In this document: positions 15,440 to 24,228 of the stretch, in pieces
Numbering within the stretch: the stretch's first letter is position 1
Layout: each line of letters starts with the position of its first letter
Origin: Chachezhania sediminis
Lineage (GTDB): Bacteria > Pseudomonadota > Alphaproteobacteria > Rhodobacterales > Rhodobacteraceae
DNA: 64,000 bases
Direction: 5' to 3'
NCBI RefSeq assembly: GCF_009765275.1
Contig: NZ_VOPH01000002.1
Coordinates: 186,001-250,000, forward strand
The notes under the pieces: generated by a model
The model's database searches: none
What the model was told of the DNA's origin: nothing
The model's input: only the letters and a program-made list of their open reading frames with translations
Program-made: the position numbers and the translations under genes

Positions 15440-16888
15440 TTATCCTTCGGCCAATTGTGGCTGCCGTTTCGTTTCGAAACCGAACATCATGTAATCACGC
15501 TGGTATATTTCGGCGGCACGGGCCTCCAGCGCGCTGTCCAAAATCGCCTCCAGTGTGTGGGGGCCGTCCGGTTTTTCCGGTTGCGGGCGCGGCGCAGTGT
15601 CGATACCGACATCGGCCGCCAGCCGCGGCAGGGCCCATGGCAGTTCGTCTTCCCGCAGAATCCGGTCCGGCAGGGCGAACTCTCCGAACCCGCGAAGCGT
15701 CTCTCCCTGGCTGGCCCATGTGGGATCGACCCGGACCGGGGTCTGGCCGGCAAGGTTGGCGGCGACGAAACCCAGGAAGATGTCAAACCCGGCGCGGTGA
15801 CGGTCGGCCGAATAGGAAGGATCGTCCATCCGGTCCGGCAGCGGCGCATTCCGGTCGCGGATCAGCGACGTGCGGATGGCCGAAAAGGTGCCCGGTCCGG
15901 TGGCCAGGATCCGCGTGCAAAACACGTGGTGGATACGGTCCAGCGGATGGCGCAGGATGGCAAAGCTGCGGTGGCCGGGGTGCTTCGTTTTCCATTGCCG
16001 CATCTGCTTCTGGTTCATGCCCCGCTGCAGATTGGATTCCGGCTCGTTGTCCAGCGCGGCCAGCCAGCGCTCGACGGATGCCGCCGGCCCGCCGCTGATC
16101 GGCAGGAACAACAGGGGCGCCCGCGCCGCCGCAACGTGCCGCTTAACCGACGGTCCCCGGCGCGGTTCGAAATTGGGGACCCGGTTCAGGTTGAACGTAT
16201 CCAGCTTCGCCAGCGCCTCGGTCATGACGGAAAGGTTGGCGACCTTCGCCGAAAGCGGTCCCGGGTTCTGCGGGATCAGGCTGCTGTCCAGCGCGTCAAG
16301 CCGTGCGTCCACGCCCAGCCACTTTGCCAGGCCATTCATCGTCTCAAGATCCCGCAGATCCTCGTAACCGACATGGAACGCGGTCTGTCCGCTGTGCTGC
16401 AGCGCTTTCAGGATATCGACCTGGAAGGACTGCAGGTCTTCAAGAAACTGCTCGAACTCGGCCAGGCGGAAGGTGGCGCGCCCGTCCTTGCGGCGGTTCA
16501 CGTCGGTCAGGATCCACTGTCCCGTGGACTGCGCGATCTTCCACGAGACATAACTTTCCAGCGGATTGCGGTTCAGCACGATCTTGGCGCAGCGCGGATC
16601 GTCCAGCGCCAGCTTCAGCGCCCGCGGGTCGTGATCGTAAAAGAAGCGGAAGCCCCCCAGCACGCCGCTTTCGTTCCTGATGGCGCTGATCAGCCCGCCC
16701 GGGTCCAGGTCCCGCGCGGCCCTGGAAATCCCCAGGACATCCTTCGACTTCGGATAGCCGATGAAATGGGGATTGAACGCCTCGCCATGGCATTTGACGC
16801 CGTCCAGCGCGTTCAGGTTGGCCTCCAGGAAGTTGGAGCCGGTGCGCATGCCTGCCAGCACGACGAAATAATCAAAATTGGTAATCAT
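15440..16888 (-). CDS. Two-domain sulfotransferase-family protein
   Basis: A 482-residue protein. The first half is a clear PAPS-dependent sulfotransferase: the 5'-phosphosulfate loop LAGMRTGSNFLE (residues 11-22) and the 3'-phosphate segment LNRNPLESYVSWKIA (105-119), as in NodH-type enzymes. The second half repeats the plan more weakly, with LLFLPISGGPAASVERWL (259-276) and AILRHPLDRIHHVF (310-323). The protein therefore looks like an internal duplication or fusion of two sulfotransferase folds. It likely sulfates a glycan. It ends the minus-strand operon with the two glycosyltransferases (3-bp gap to the next gene), and cysQ, which degrades the by-product PAP, lies about 6 kb away. Confidence 0.82.
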   Translation of the reverse strand: MITNFDYFVVLAGMRTGSNFLEANLNALDGVKCHGEAFNPHFIGYPKSKDVLGISRAARDLDPGGLISAIRNESGVLGGFRFFYDHDPRALKLALDDPRCAKIVLNRNPLESYVSWKIAQSTGQWILTDVNRRKDGRATFRLAEFEQFLEDLQSFQVDILKALQHSGQTAFHVGYEDLRDLETMNGLAKWLGVDARLDALDSSLIPQNPGPLSAKVANLSVMTEALAKLDTFNLNRVPNFEPRRGPSVKRHVAAARAPLLFLPISGGPAASVERWLAALDNEPESNLQRGMNQKQMRQWKTKHPGHRSFAILRHPLDRIHHVFCTRILATGPGTFSAIRTSLIRDRNAPLPDRMDDPSYSADRHRAGFDIFLGFVAANLAGQTPVRVDPTWASQGETLRGFGEFALPDRILREDELPWALPRLAADVGIDTAPRPQPEKPDGPHTLEAILDSALEARAAEIYQRDYMMFGFETKRQPQLAEG

Positions 16889-16891
16889 CGA

Positions 16892-18589
16892 TCAACGGAC
16901 CAGATAGGGCTTTCGGGCTGGCGGAGCATAGATCTGATCCGTCGATTCCATCGGGAAGTCCCCCATCAGATAGGGGTGCATGCCCTGGTTTTTCAGTTGC
17001 TGCAGGAACTGGCCGAAGCCGGACAGGTCCACCATGTGGGGCGCTTCGGACAGGTGGCGCTGTCCGGTGCCGCCCATTTCGTCGATGATGGTCTGCAAGG
17101 GCTCCATCGGGGCTTCGATGAACTCCGCCATGCTCCAGATCCGGACGCGGGCATTGGCCCAGGACGCACGCAGGATTTCCAGCTGCCGCGCCTCGATCTT
17201 CTGAAGGCGGGCGGCGGTGCGACGCAGCTGTGCGAAGGTACTGCCGGACTTGAACAGCGGCACCGCCCAGGCGCCCGAGATGATCGAGACCTGTGCATTG
17301 GGATCGCGGGCCATCATCTCGACGATGTCCTGCGTGTCCTCGGGGCCGTACTGGAAACACTGGCGTTCGCCTCGGGTGTTCCAGATCAGGCTGGTCAGGA
17401 ACTGCTGCGCGTCATAGTCGCGAAGGGCGGCGCTGTCGGACAGGGCGCCGTTCATCATCCGCTGGCCTTCGGCAAAATGCACCCGGTCCGGCGCGAAGAT
17501 GTGGCCGTGGACCCGGGCGCCCGTGGTGCGGGACAGCCAGTCCTCGAAATCCTCGAACAGTTCGGAAAAGCCCTGGAACACGGAATAGGGCTTGGCCGTG
17601 ATCCCGTGTTCGAAACCGTGCCGCGGCTTGCGGCTTTGCATGATCAGGCCGGGGCGGCCCCGCAGGCGCCGTTCGACCGCGCGCGAGAAGATGCGGTCGA
17701 TCTTGCCCGGATTGGGTTCCGACCGGCCCGCGGGCACGCCGCCGGTGCCCAGGAAAGTCTGGTAGAGCCGCGTGGCCTGCGGCCAGATCTTGCGGGCGAC
17801 AAAACAGTCGGACCGCCGCAGAAGCTGCAGGTGGTCGTCATAGAAGACGTGCGGCTTGCCCTGGAAATCGAACTTGGACAGGGTCAGCGACCGGCTTTCG
17901 ATCCGGGTGGAATAAAGCCGCGTCAGTGTCTGGAAATAGCTTTCGTCGGGGATCCAGACGCCGTGGAAATACCGTTCGTACCGGTTGCGCTTCGGGTCAT
18001 TCAGGATCGCGGCCAGGGTGGACCGGGTCAGGCACCACCACTGGCTGCCCATATGCGGCACCAAGCCTTCGGGGATCCGCCGCCGCACCCCCAGCTTGCG
18101 CTGGAAATCCACGAACCTGTCGAAAAGAAAGCGCTGGCGCTTCCACGAGAAGGGGAAAAACAGTGTGAAGCGTTCATCCGACAGGCCGCCCACGATCCAG
18201 GGCACATCCGCGGTGGTCGCGCTTTCGATGAAATCGACATGGGGCCGTTCGGCCAGATAGTCGCGCAGCTCGGCCACCGGGCGCAGCGGGATGCACGCGC
18301 CCGAGGCCAGAAAGACGTGATCCGCCTGCGGAAATTCCGTCAGCATCAGCTCGGACGCGGAAATCGTCGCCTCGACAAGGCTCCACGTGCCCCATTCGCA
18401 GCGGTGACGCTTGGAAAACCGGACCAGGGGATCGGCCGACAGCGCAGTATGCAAGGCATCGGCATCGTCCCGGGCGACGTTATTGTCGATGTGGATCACC
18501 ACCGGGCAACCACCGCGGGTCCAGTGCCGGGCCACCTGCTCGGCCCGGTCGAAGGCCGTGTGGACCAGCATCACGACACCGAAGGTCAT
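16892..18589 (-). CDS. Core-2/I-branching (GT14-like) glycosyltransferase with DUF5927-like C-terminus
   Basis: A 565-residue protein. The N-terminal 280 residues resemble the beta-1,6-N-acetylglucosaminyltransferase (xylosyltransferase/core-2) family: VVMLVHTAFDRAEQVARH, VVIHIDNNV, a serine-free acidic pocket, FLASGACIPLRP, GSQWWCLTR and PDESYFQT. The C-terminal half (from about residue 310, FEHGITAKPYSVFQGFSELFEDFEDW onward) is the conserved partner domain seen in rhodobacterial members (DUF5927-like) and may act on the same glycan. No signal or membrane segment is seen, so it works in the cytoplasm. The ATG overlaps the upstream glycosyltransferase stop (ATGA). Confidence 0.78.
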   Translation of the reverse strand: MTFGVVMLVHTAFDRAEQVARHWTRGGCPVVIHIDNNVARDDADALHTALSADPLVRFSKRHRCEWGTWSLVEATISASELMLTEFPQADHVFLASGACIPLRPVAELRDYLAERPHVDFIESATTADVPWIVGGLSDERFTLFFPFSWKRQRFLFDRFVDFQRKLGVRRRIPEGLVPHMGSQWWCLTRSTLAAILNDPKRNRYERYFHGVWIPDESYFQTLTRLYSTRIESRSLTLSKFDFQGKPHVFYDDHLQLLRRSDCFVARKIWPQATRLYQTFLGTGGVPAGRSEPNPGKIDRIFSRAVERRLRGRPGLIMQSRKPRHGFEHGITAKPYSVFQGFSELFEDFEDWLSRTTGARVHGHIFAPDRVHFAEGQRMMNGALSDSAALRDYDAQQFLTSLIWNTRGERQCFQYGPEDTQDIVEMMARDPNAQVSIISGAWAVPLFKSGSTFAQLRRTAARLQKIEARQLEILRASWANARVRIWSMAEFIEAPMEPLQTIIDEMGGTGQRHLSEAPHMVDLSGFGQFLQQLKNQGMHPYLMGDFPMESTDQIYAPPARKPYLVR

Positions 18590-19596
18590 GCCCAGTTCCC
18601 CTTGGACATCAGACCCAGAATTTCAAGCTGGCGCCAGTTGATGTAGCGTTCGGAGCACCGGCACCACAGGTCCGACGTTTCCGGCCCCTTGCGGATATAG
18701 GCCCGGTATTCCATCGATCCGGCATAGTGCTGGCGGCGGGCCAGTTCCTCCTTTGCCTTGTCGGCAAAGGTGTGCAGGAACTTGGCATGAAGCAGCGCAC
18801 CCGATGCCTTCTCGCCGCCCCATTCCTCGTAGACCATGTTCAAACCGCGCGGCAGCAGGCAGTGGGTGGAACTCAGGTAGACATAGCGCCGCGACCACTT
18901 CACCAGCGGGATCTTGTTCAGCGCCGGCGCCTTTTCCGGCGCTTCGGAAAAGAACGCCCGGGCCCGCGGTCCCCCCTGGATCCACAGGTCGTGATAGGCC
19001 GGATTGCGACGCAGTGTGTAATTGCCGCTGTCGAACCAGTCCGCAATTTCGAACGGATTTTCGCCGCGCTGGTACACCGTCGCGCCGATCGGCCCCTTGG
19101 GATACATGTCCAGCAGCATCGCGCTGAAGCTGCGGATAGCCGAGGCATCCAGCCAGTCGGCCAGCGCGCTGAGCGGTCTTGTATCGCAGAACGGATAGAC
19201 GAAGAATTCGTCGGGATCGACGATCAGGCACCAGTGATTGCAGCCATGGCGACGCAACAGGTGGTTGATCCAGTCCATGCCGAACCGCGAGCGCTTGTAA
19301 CTGCCGTTCGTGGTCCAAACCGAAACATCCGGCTGTTCGGCCAGATAGTCGACGCTGCCGTCGGAACTGTCGTTATCGACGAACAGGAAATGGTTGATCC
19401 CCAGATCGCGGTAATATTTCAGGAAAAACGGAAGCCTGACATTTTCGTTCCGGGCCGTGCAGAAAAGCAGGATATCGTCCTGACGAATCGCAGCGGTGCG
19501 ATCGACGACGGATCGCATTTCCCTACGCTTTCGAAACGCCCTTATCTGGTATCTCCGCCGCTTTACGCGCAACCGGAATCTGCGTGCGATTCCCAA
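18586..19596 (-). CDS. Glycosyltransferase family 2-like protein (copy 1)
   Basis: A 336-residue GT-A-fold enzyme of the Glyco_tranf_2_4/GT92-like group. FCTARNENVRLPFFLKYYRDLG and FLFVDNDSSDGSVDYL form the nucleotide-sugar pocket, and the metal site is DPDEFF (residues 127-132). WIQGGPRARAFF and KIPLVKWSRRYVYLSSTH are shared with the neighbouring paralogue. The start is a TTG at 19596, which begins a strongly basic N-terminus (RRFRLRVKRRRYQIRAFRKR). It is the first gene of a three-gene minus-strand unit with the GT14-like enzyme and the sulfotransferase. Donor and acceptor sugars cannot be told. Confidence 0.83.
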   Translation of the reverse strand: MGIARRFRLRVKRRRYQIRAFRKRREMRSVVDRTAAIRQDDILLFCTARNENVRLPFFLKYYRDLGINHFLFVDNDSSDGSVDYLAEQPDVSVWTTNGSYKRSRFGMDWINHLLRRHGCNHWCLIVDPDEFFVYPFCDTRPLSALADWLDASAIRSFSAMLLDMYPKGPIGATVYQRGENPFEIADWFDSGNYTLRRNPAYHDLWIQGGPRARAFFSEAPEKAPALNKIPLVKWSRRYVYLSSTHCLLPRGLNMVYEEWGGEKASGALLHAKFLHTFADKAKEELARRQHYAGSMEYRAYIRKGPETSDLWCRCSERYINWRQLEILGLMSKGNWA

Positions 19597-19782
19597 ATCA
19601 CGTCCCCCGCATCTGGGTGTTCCGAGTTGCCGAAGTGTTCGTCAAATCATTTTGCGGCATGCTTAGGACCCAGGCGCTCATGTCCCGGCAATTACCGCCC
19701 CAGTTTCCCCAGAAGCAATAGTAGCAAACACCTTCTGGACGGTAAACAGCGATCGGGTCATGGATGGTCAAGCTGCATGTCC

Positions 19783-20733
19783 TCAGGTCCAGCCGCCGCG
19801 AGACATCAGGCCCAGCGCCTCCAGCTGGCGCCAGCCGACAACGCGGCGCGACCGGTCACACCAGAGCGTCGGGTTCCCGATCAGCCGGTCGTAATATGTC
19901 TCGTACAGCGCGCTGTTTTCGAAGTGCTCGCGCCTTTGCTTCTCTTCGGAAGATTTTTTCACGATGGAATCAAGGAACTTGGTGTGCAGCAGAATGCCCG
20001 AGGCCTGTTCCCCGCCATCCGTGGCATAGACCCCGTTCAGATCAGGCGGCAGCAGATAGTGGGTCGATGTCGCATAGCAGTACCGCCGGCTCCACCGCAC
20101 CAGCGGGATCTTGTTCAGCGTCGGCGACCGGCGCGGCGAGGACGCGAAGAATTCTCGGGCCCGGGGCCCGCCCTGGATCCACAGGTTGCCGTGCCGGGGC
20201 TGCAGGCGGACAGTATAGTTGCCGCTGTCGAACCAGGGCATCACCTCCAGCGGGTCCTGACCGGGACGATAGGGCGTGTCGCCCAGGGGACCTTCCGGAT
20301 AGAGGTCCAGCATCATCGCCCCGAAACTGCGCAGACCGCAGCGGTCCAGCCAGCCGGTCAGGGCTGGCAGCGGTCGCGTGTCGTGGTGGGGATAGATCAG
20401 CAGTTCGTCCGCATCGACGGTCAGGCACCAATGATCGTGGCCGTGGCGGATCATCAGCCAGGTCAGCCAGTCCATCCCGAAGCGCGCAGCCTTGTAGCTG
20501 GATCCGGTCCGCCACAGCGACAGGTCGGGCTGGGCTTTCAGGAACGCCCTAGTCCCGTCGTCAGAGCTATTGTCGACGATCAGGAAATGGTCGACGCCCA
20601 GCTTTCGGTAATGTTCCAGGAAATACGGCAGCCGGGCCGCCTCGTTCCGGACACAGGCGAACACGAGGATGGCACCCGGCGCGATGTCCGAGGTGCGGTC
20701 GATCACGCCCGTCAGCTGCCGCCGCCGGTGCAC
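19783..20733 (-). CDS. Glycosyltransferase family 2-like protein (copy 2)
   Basis: From the GTG at 20733 the product is 316 residues and is clearly a tandem paralogue of the gene at 18586: shared VDRT, ARLPYFLEHYRKLGVDHFLIVDN, metal site DADE (107-110), WIQGGPRAREFF and WRQLEALGLMSRGGW. The true N-terminus may be longer. The codons above the GTG encode RLRLKRRRLLVRAV, matching the basic N-terminus of copy 1, but no ATG, GTG or TTG lies there. A CTG at 20797-20799 has GGAGA 7 nt before it and could initiate. It is separated from copy 1 by 186 bp with no visible gene, so it may have its own transcript. Confidence 0.82.
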   Translation of the reverse strand: MHRRRQLTGVIDRTSDIAPGAILVFACVRNEAARLPYFLEHYRKLGVDHFLIVDNSSDDGTRAFLKAQPDLSLWRTGSSYKAARFGMDWLTWLMIRHGHDHWCLTVDADELLIYPHHDTRPLPALTGWLDRCGLRSFGAMMLDLYPEGPLGDTPYRPGQDPLEVMPWFDSGNYTVRLQPRHGNLWIQGGPRAREFFASSPRRSPTLNKIPLVRWSRRYCYATSTHYLLPPDLNGVYATDGGEQASGILLHTKFLDSIVKKSSEEKQRREHFENSALYETYYDRLIGNPTLWCDRSRRVVGWRQLEALGLMSRGGWT

Positions 20734-20931
20734 CGCTCTGACCAGAAGCCGCCGCCGCTTCAGGCGGAGCCGGTATTTCTGCCAAAGGGTGCGGTCCAGG
20801 GCAAGTTCTCCGATGACGGCACGAATCCCGCGCCCCGCGACACAGCCAGTACGGCCCCGAGTCGCGCGTCCCCCATCATTGCCCCTCGGCCGCCGACGGG
20901 CAACGGCCGAGCGGTCCTGTCCGCAGGGGCC

Positions 20932-21915
20932 CTATTTGTCGTAGTGGCCGGACTGGTGCCAGCGCCAAGCGTCGCGGATCATCGTCGACAGGTCCGACCG
21001 TTCCGGGGTCCAGCCCAGTTCGGTCCCGGCGCGTACGGATCCCGATACCAGCTTGGTACAGTCCCCGGCGCGGCGGGGGCCCAGGTCATAGGGCACGTCG
21101 CGGTTGGTGACCTCGCGCGAATGGTCGATCACCTCTCGGACGGAATAGCCGGTGCCGGTTCCCAGGTTGAACACCCGGCTTTCCTTGCCGTCTTCCAGCC
21201 ATTTCAGGCCCAGAACGTGGGCATCGACCAGGTCGCAGACATGGACATAGTCGCGGATGCAGGTGCCATCCGGCGTGTCGTAATCGGTGCCGAACACGGT
21301 CAGGGCCGCGCGCTTGCCGTCGATGGCATCCAGCATCAGCGGGATCAGGTGCGTCTCGGGGCGGTGGAATTCGCCGACCTCGGCATCTGGATCGGCACCG
21401 GCCACGTTGAAATAGCGGAAGATCACGGACCGCAGGCCATAGGCGGCCTCGAAATCGTGCAGCACGTCCTCGATCGCGCGCTTCGATGCGCCATAGGCGT
21501 TCAGCGGATATTGCGGCGTATCCTCGTCCAGCACGACATTGTCATGCTCGCCATAGGTGGCGCAGGTCGACGAAAACACGAAGTCCATGCAGCCGGCGGC
21601 GACCGCCGCCTCGATCAGGTTCAGCGACCCGCCGACATTGTTGTGCCAGTACTTGCCCGGCTCCTTCATCGCCTCGCCGACCTGGCTGAGGGCGGCAAAG
21701 TGCATGACGGCCACGGGCTTGTGCTTGGCAAAGACCTCGTCCAGGCGGGCACGGTCGTGCAGGTCGCCTTCTTCAAGCGGCCCGAATTTCACGGCATCGC
21801 GCCAGCCGGTGACGAAATTGTCGTATGTCACGGGCGTATAGCCCGCGTGTTTCAGGGCCTTGCAGGCGTGAGACCCGATGTAACCGGCCCCCCCGGTCAC
21901 AAGTACGTTCGGCAT
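20932..21915 (-). CDS. galE: UDP-glucose 4-epimerase
   Basis: A 327-residue extended SDR that interconverts UDP-glucose and UDP-galactose. TGGAGYIG (7-14) binds NAD, the catalytic pair is YGASK (Y141, K145), and FSSTCATYG holds the active-site serine/threonine. FRYFNVAGA, THLIPLMLDA and GTDYDTPDGTCIRDYVHV are hallmark GalE segments. It lies just downstream of galU on the same strand and upstream of the glycosyltransferases, so it would supply UDP-galactose-type donors for the glycan made by this block. Confidence 0.94.
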   Translation of the reverse strand: MPNVLVTGGAGYIGSHACKALKHAGYTPVTYDNFVTGWRDAVKFGPLEEGDLHDRARLDEVFAKHKPVAVMHFAALSQVGEAMKEPGKYWHNNVGGSLNLIEAAVAAGCMDFVFSSTCATYGEHDNVVLDEDTPQYPLNAYGASKRAIEDVLHDFEAAYGLRSVIFRYFNVAGADPDAEVGEFHRPETHLIPLMLDAIDGKRAALTVFGTDYDTPDGTCIRDYVHVCDLVDAHVLGLKWLEDGKESRVFNLGTGTGYSVREVIDHSREVTNRDVPYDLGPRRAGDCTKLVSGSVRAGTELGWTPERSDLSTMIRDAWRWHQSGHYDK

Positions 21916-21935
21916 GTCGTGGCTCCGATACAGGA

Positions 21936-21960
21936 ACGGCCCCGCCAGAGGCGAGGCCGT
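21936..21960 (-). terminator. Hairpin between galU and galE
   Basis: The minus-strand RNA folds as ACGGCCUCGCC-ucu-GGCGGGGCCGU, an 11-bp stem with one G-U pair. It sits between the galU stop and the galE start, followed by UUCCUG. It may attenuate read-through between the two genes or stabilise the galU message. There is no strong T-run. Confidence 0.4.
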
Positions 21961-21978
21961 GTCATGACTTGAAAGGCG

Positions 21979-22872
21979 CTACTGGGCGGCCTTGTCGACC
22001 TGGACGATTTCGCGCAGGAAGCTTTCCAGATCGTCCCGCAGATCTTCGCGTGCCATGGCAAAGGCCACGGTGGCCTGAAGGAAGCCCGCCTTCGACCCGC
22101 AGTCGAAACGCTGGCCCCGGAAACGCATGCCATAGACACCCGCTTCGCTGTCGATCTCGTTCGCGATGGCGTCGGTCAGCTGGATTTCCCCGCCGGCGCC
22201 GGCCTTCATGTGGTTCAGCGTCTTCAGGACCGACGGCGTCAGGATGTAACGGCCGATCACCGCCAGGTTCGACGGTGCCTCGCCCTTCTTGGGCTTTTCG
22301 ACCATGCCCTTGACCTTGGCCAGCGAGCCCATGTCCTCGGACACGTCCAGGATCCCGTAGGAGGACGCCATTTCCGGCGGCACTTCCATCGCGGCGACCA
22401 TGTTGCCACCGGTTTCCTCGTAGGCCTCGACCATCTGCTGAAGGCAGGGCTTTTCGGCAGCGATGACGTCATCCGGCAGGATCACGGCAAAGGGTTCGTT
22501 GGCAATCAGGCGCCGGGCGCACCACACGGCATGACCCAGGCCCAGGGCCTGGTGCTGGCGGATATAGGCGATGGCGCCGCTGTCCATGTAGGTCTGCTTG
22601 AGAACCTCGAGCAGGTCGTCCTTGCCCTTCTTGCGAAGCTCCTGCTCCAGCACCGGGGCGTGGTCGAAATAGTCTTCCAGCGCGTTCTTGCCGCGCGAGG
22701 TCACGAAGATGAACTCCTTGATCCCGGCAGCGCGCGCTTCGTCGATGGCATACTGGACCAAGGGACGATCGACGAGAGTCATGATTTCCTTTGGCACGGA
22801 CTTGGTCGCCGGAAGAAACCGGGTGCCCATACCTGCCACGGGGAAAATCGCCTTGGTTACCTTTCTACGCAT
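21979..22872 (-). CDS. galU: UTP-glucose-1-phosphate uridylyltransferase
   Basis: A 297-residue nucleotidyltransferase forming UDP-glucose from UTP and glucose-1-phosphate. Diagnostic segments: FPVAGMGTRFLPATKSVPKE (about 10-29, nucleotide loop and catalytic lysine), VDRPLVQYAIDEA, HQALGLGHAVWCA, VILPDDVI and GMVEKPKKGEAPS. A good AAGGAGC precedes the ATG. It supplies UDP-glucose to galE and to the glycosyltransferases downstream. Confidence 0.95.
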   Translation of the reverse strand: MRRKVTKAIFPVAGMGTRFLPATKSVPKEIMTLVDRPLVQYAIDEARAAGIKEFIFVTSRGKNALEDYFDHAPVLEQELRKKGKDDLLEVLKQTYMDSGAIAYIRQHQALGLGHAVWCARRLIANEPFAVILPDDVIAAEKPCLQQMVEAYEETGGNMVAAMEVPPEMASSYGILDVSEDMGSLAKVKGMVEKPKKGEAPSNLAVIGRYILTPSVLKTLNHMKAGAGGEIQLTDAIANEIDSEAGVYGMRFRGQRFDCGSKAGFLQATVAFAMAREDLRDDLESFLREIVQVDKAAQ

Positions 22873-22937
22873 GAGCGCTCCTTAATTACTCTGGCTGGCG
22901 GAAGATACTTCCGGCCACCCGTGATAAGCCGCATTCC

Positions 22938-22950
22938 CCCCACAGTGGGG
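22938..22950. promoter_or_regulatory. Inverted repeat upstream of galU; 342-bp gap otherwise empty
   Basis: The gap 22873-23214 between galU and cysQ holds no convincing gene. It contains the palindrome CCCCAC-A-GTGGGG about 65 bp upstream of the galU start, and an AT-rich stretch at 22970-22998 that is the most likely place for the galU promoter. The palindrome could be an operator or the stem of an mRNA leader. Confidence 0.3.
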
Positions 22951-23214
22951 TAACAGGGAACCTTCAGTTTCAAAACAATTTTATAACGTTTTTTGCCGTT
23001 CCAATAGGCAAGGGCTAATCTCGGCGGCGCCCGATTTCAACGCCGAATTGGCGGCATTTTTTCGCCACTCACGGATTGTCAGGGCCGTTTCGTCCGGGGG
23101 ATTATCCTTTGATCTCACTCCCTTGTCGGTTCGGTTTCGCACTGCCCCTTGCCGCGTGCGGAACTGGCAGGGTCTACCCGCTGCGCGGTCCCGCCGCACG
23201 CCGCGCCCAGATTT

Positions 23215-24012
23215 TCAGCTCTCCTTGAGCGCGACGCCCGGAGCATAGGCGATGAAGAACGGGTTTGCATAGCCGTCTTTACCGTAGGTAAGCGGACTCA
23301 GGTCGTCAAAACGCACGACCGCCCCGCCGGCACCGGCCAGAACCGCGTGACCGGCTGCGGTGTCCCATTCCATCGTCCGGCCCAGGCGCGGGTACAGGTC
23401 CGCCTCGCCCGTGGCGACCAGGCAGAACTTCAGCGACGAACCCGCGCTGGTCATGTCCTTGACCGCGTATTTCGCGATATAGTCGTCGGTGGCCTGATCA
23501 CGGTGCGATTTCGAAGCGACCACCATCAGCCCGCCGTTGTCCGGGGTCGACACGGACAGATTGGTCACGGGGCCGGGCATCGCAGGGTCGAAGTCGCCGG
23601 TTTCTTCCACCGTCTGGCCATCGGCGAGGGTATAGAACATGCGGTTCTTGGCCGGAGCATAGACCACGCCCCGCGTCGGCACGCCGTCTTCGACCAGGGC
23701 GATGTTCACCGTGAAATCGCCGCGGCGGTTGATGAATTCCTTGGTGCCGTCCAGCGGATCGACGATCAGAAAGGTCTTGGCCGAAATGCCGTGCGAGGCC
23801 GCCTGTTCTTCGGTCACCAGCGCGATATCCGGGAACGCCGCCTTCAATCCGGCCGAGATCAGCGCATCGGCAGCTTCGTCCGCGACGGTGACCGGGCTTT
23901 CGTCCGACTTCACCTTCACTTCGAAATCTTCATCCTCGTAGATCCTCATGATCTCCTGGCCGGCTTCGATCGCCAGCTTGCGCATCACGGGGATGAGCGT
24001 TTCGAATTCCAT
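23215..24012 (-). CDS. cysQ: 3'(2'),5'-bisphosphate nucleotidase (PAP phosphatase)
   Basis: A 265-residue Mg-dependent phosphatase of the inositol monophosphatase superfamily. EE (68-69) and DPLDGT (85-90) bind metals, and MEWDTAAGHAVLAGAGG is the second CysQ motif. It removes the 3' phosphate of PAP, the by-product of PAPS-using sulfotransferases and of sulfate assimilation. The ATG at 24012 is preceded by AGGAGG, so the longer open frame to 24078 was not used. Its presence 6 kb from the sulfotransferase, with sugar-nucleotide genes between, fits a sulfated-glycan function, though cysQ is also a general housekeeping gene. Confidence 0.92.
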   Translation of the reverse strand: MEFETLIPVMRKLAIEAGQEIMRIYEDEDFEVKVKSDESPVTVADEAADALISAGLKAAFPDIALVTEEQAASHGISAKTFLIVDPLDGTKEFINRRGDFTVNIALVEDGVPTRGVVYAPAKNRMFYTLADGQTVEETGDFDPAMPGPVTNLSVSTPDNGGLMVVASKSHRDQATDDYIAKYAVKDMTSAGSSLKFCLVATGEADLYPRLGRTMEWDTAAGHAVLAGAGGAVVRFDDLSPLTYGKDGYANPFFIAYAPGVALKES

Positions 24013-24228
24013 GCGAACCTCCTGGGCGTTTTCTGATACGTGGCGCCCGCCTTCGGCAGAAGCGACCCGCGTTGCCATGTGAATTGCTGGCGGTTATGGT
24101 TGTAAGCTAATGGATAAGCAAGGAATCCGTGTCAGCGAACCCAGCGACACAGGCACGCACCTGCCGATGCCGCGCGCGGCACGCCGGGCAGGCCGGGCCG
24201 CATCGCCAAACATTTTCGGTCAGGCATC

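Noticed and set aside
15416-18646. A 1076-codon open frame on the plus strand
   Set aside because: It is antisense to the sulfotransferase and GT14-like genes, which have recognisable domains, and its translation is low-complexity shadow sequence typical of GC-rich DNA.
18727-21972. A 1081-codon open frame on the plus strand
   Set aside because: It lies opposite two glycosyltransferases and galE; no protein family is visible in its translation.
22981-23199. A 72-codon minus-strand ORF between galU and cysQ
   Set aside because: It has no recognisable domain and the composition is that of an AT-rich promoter region.
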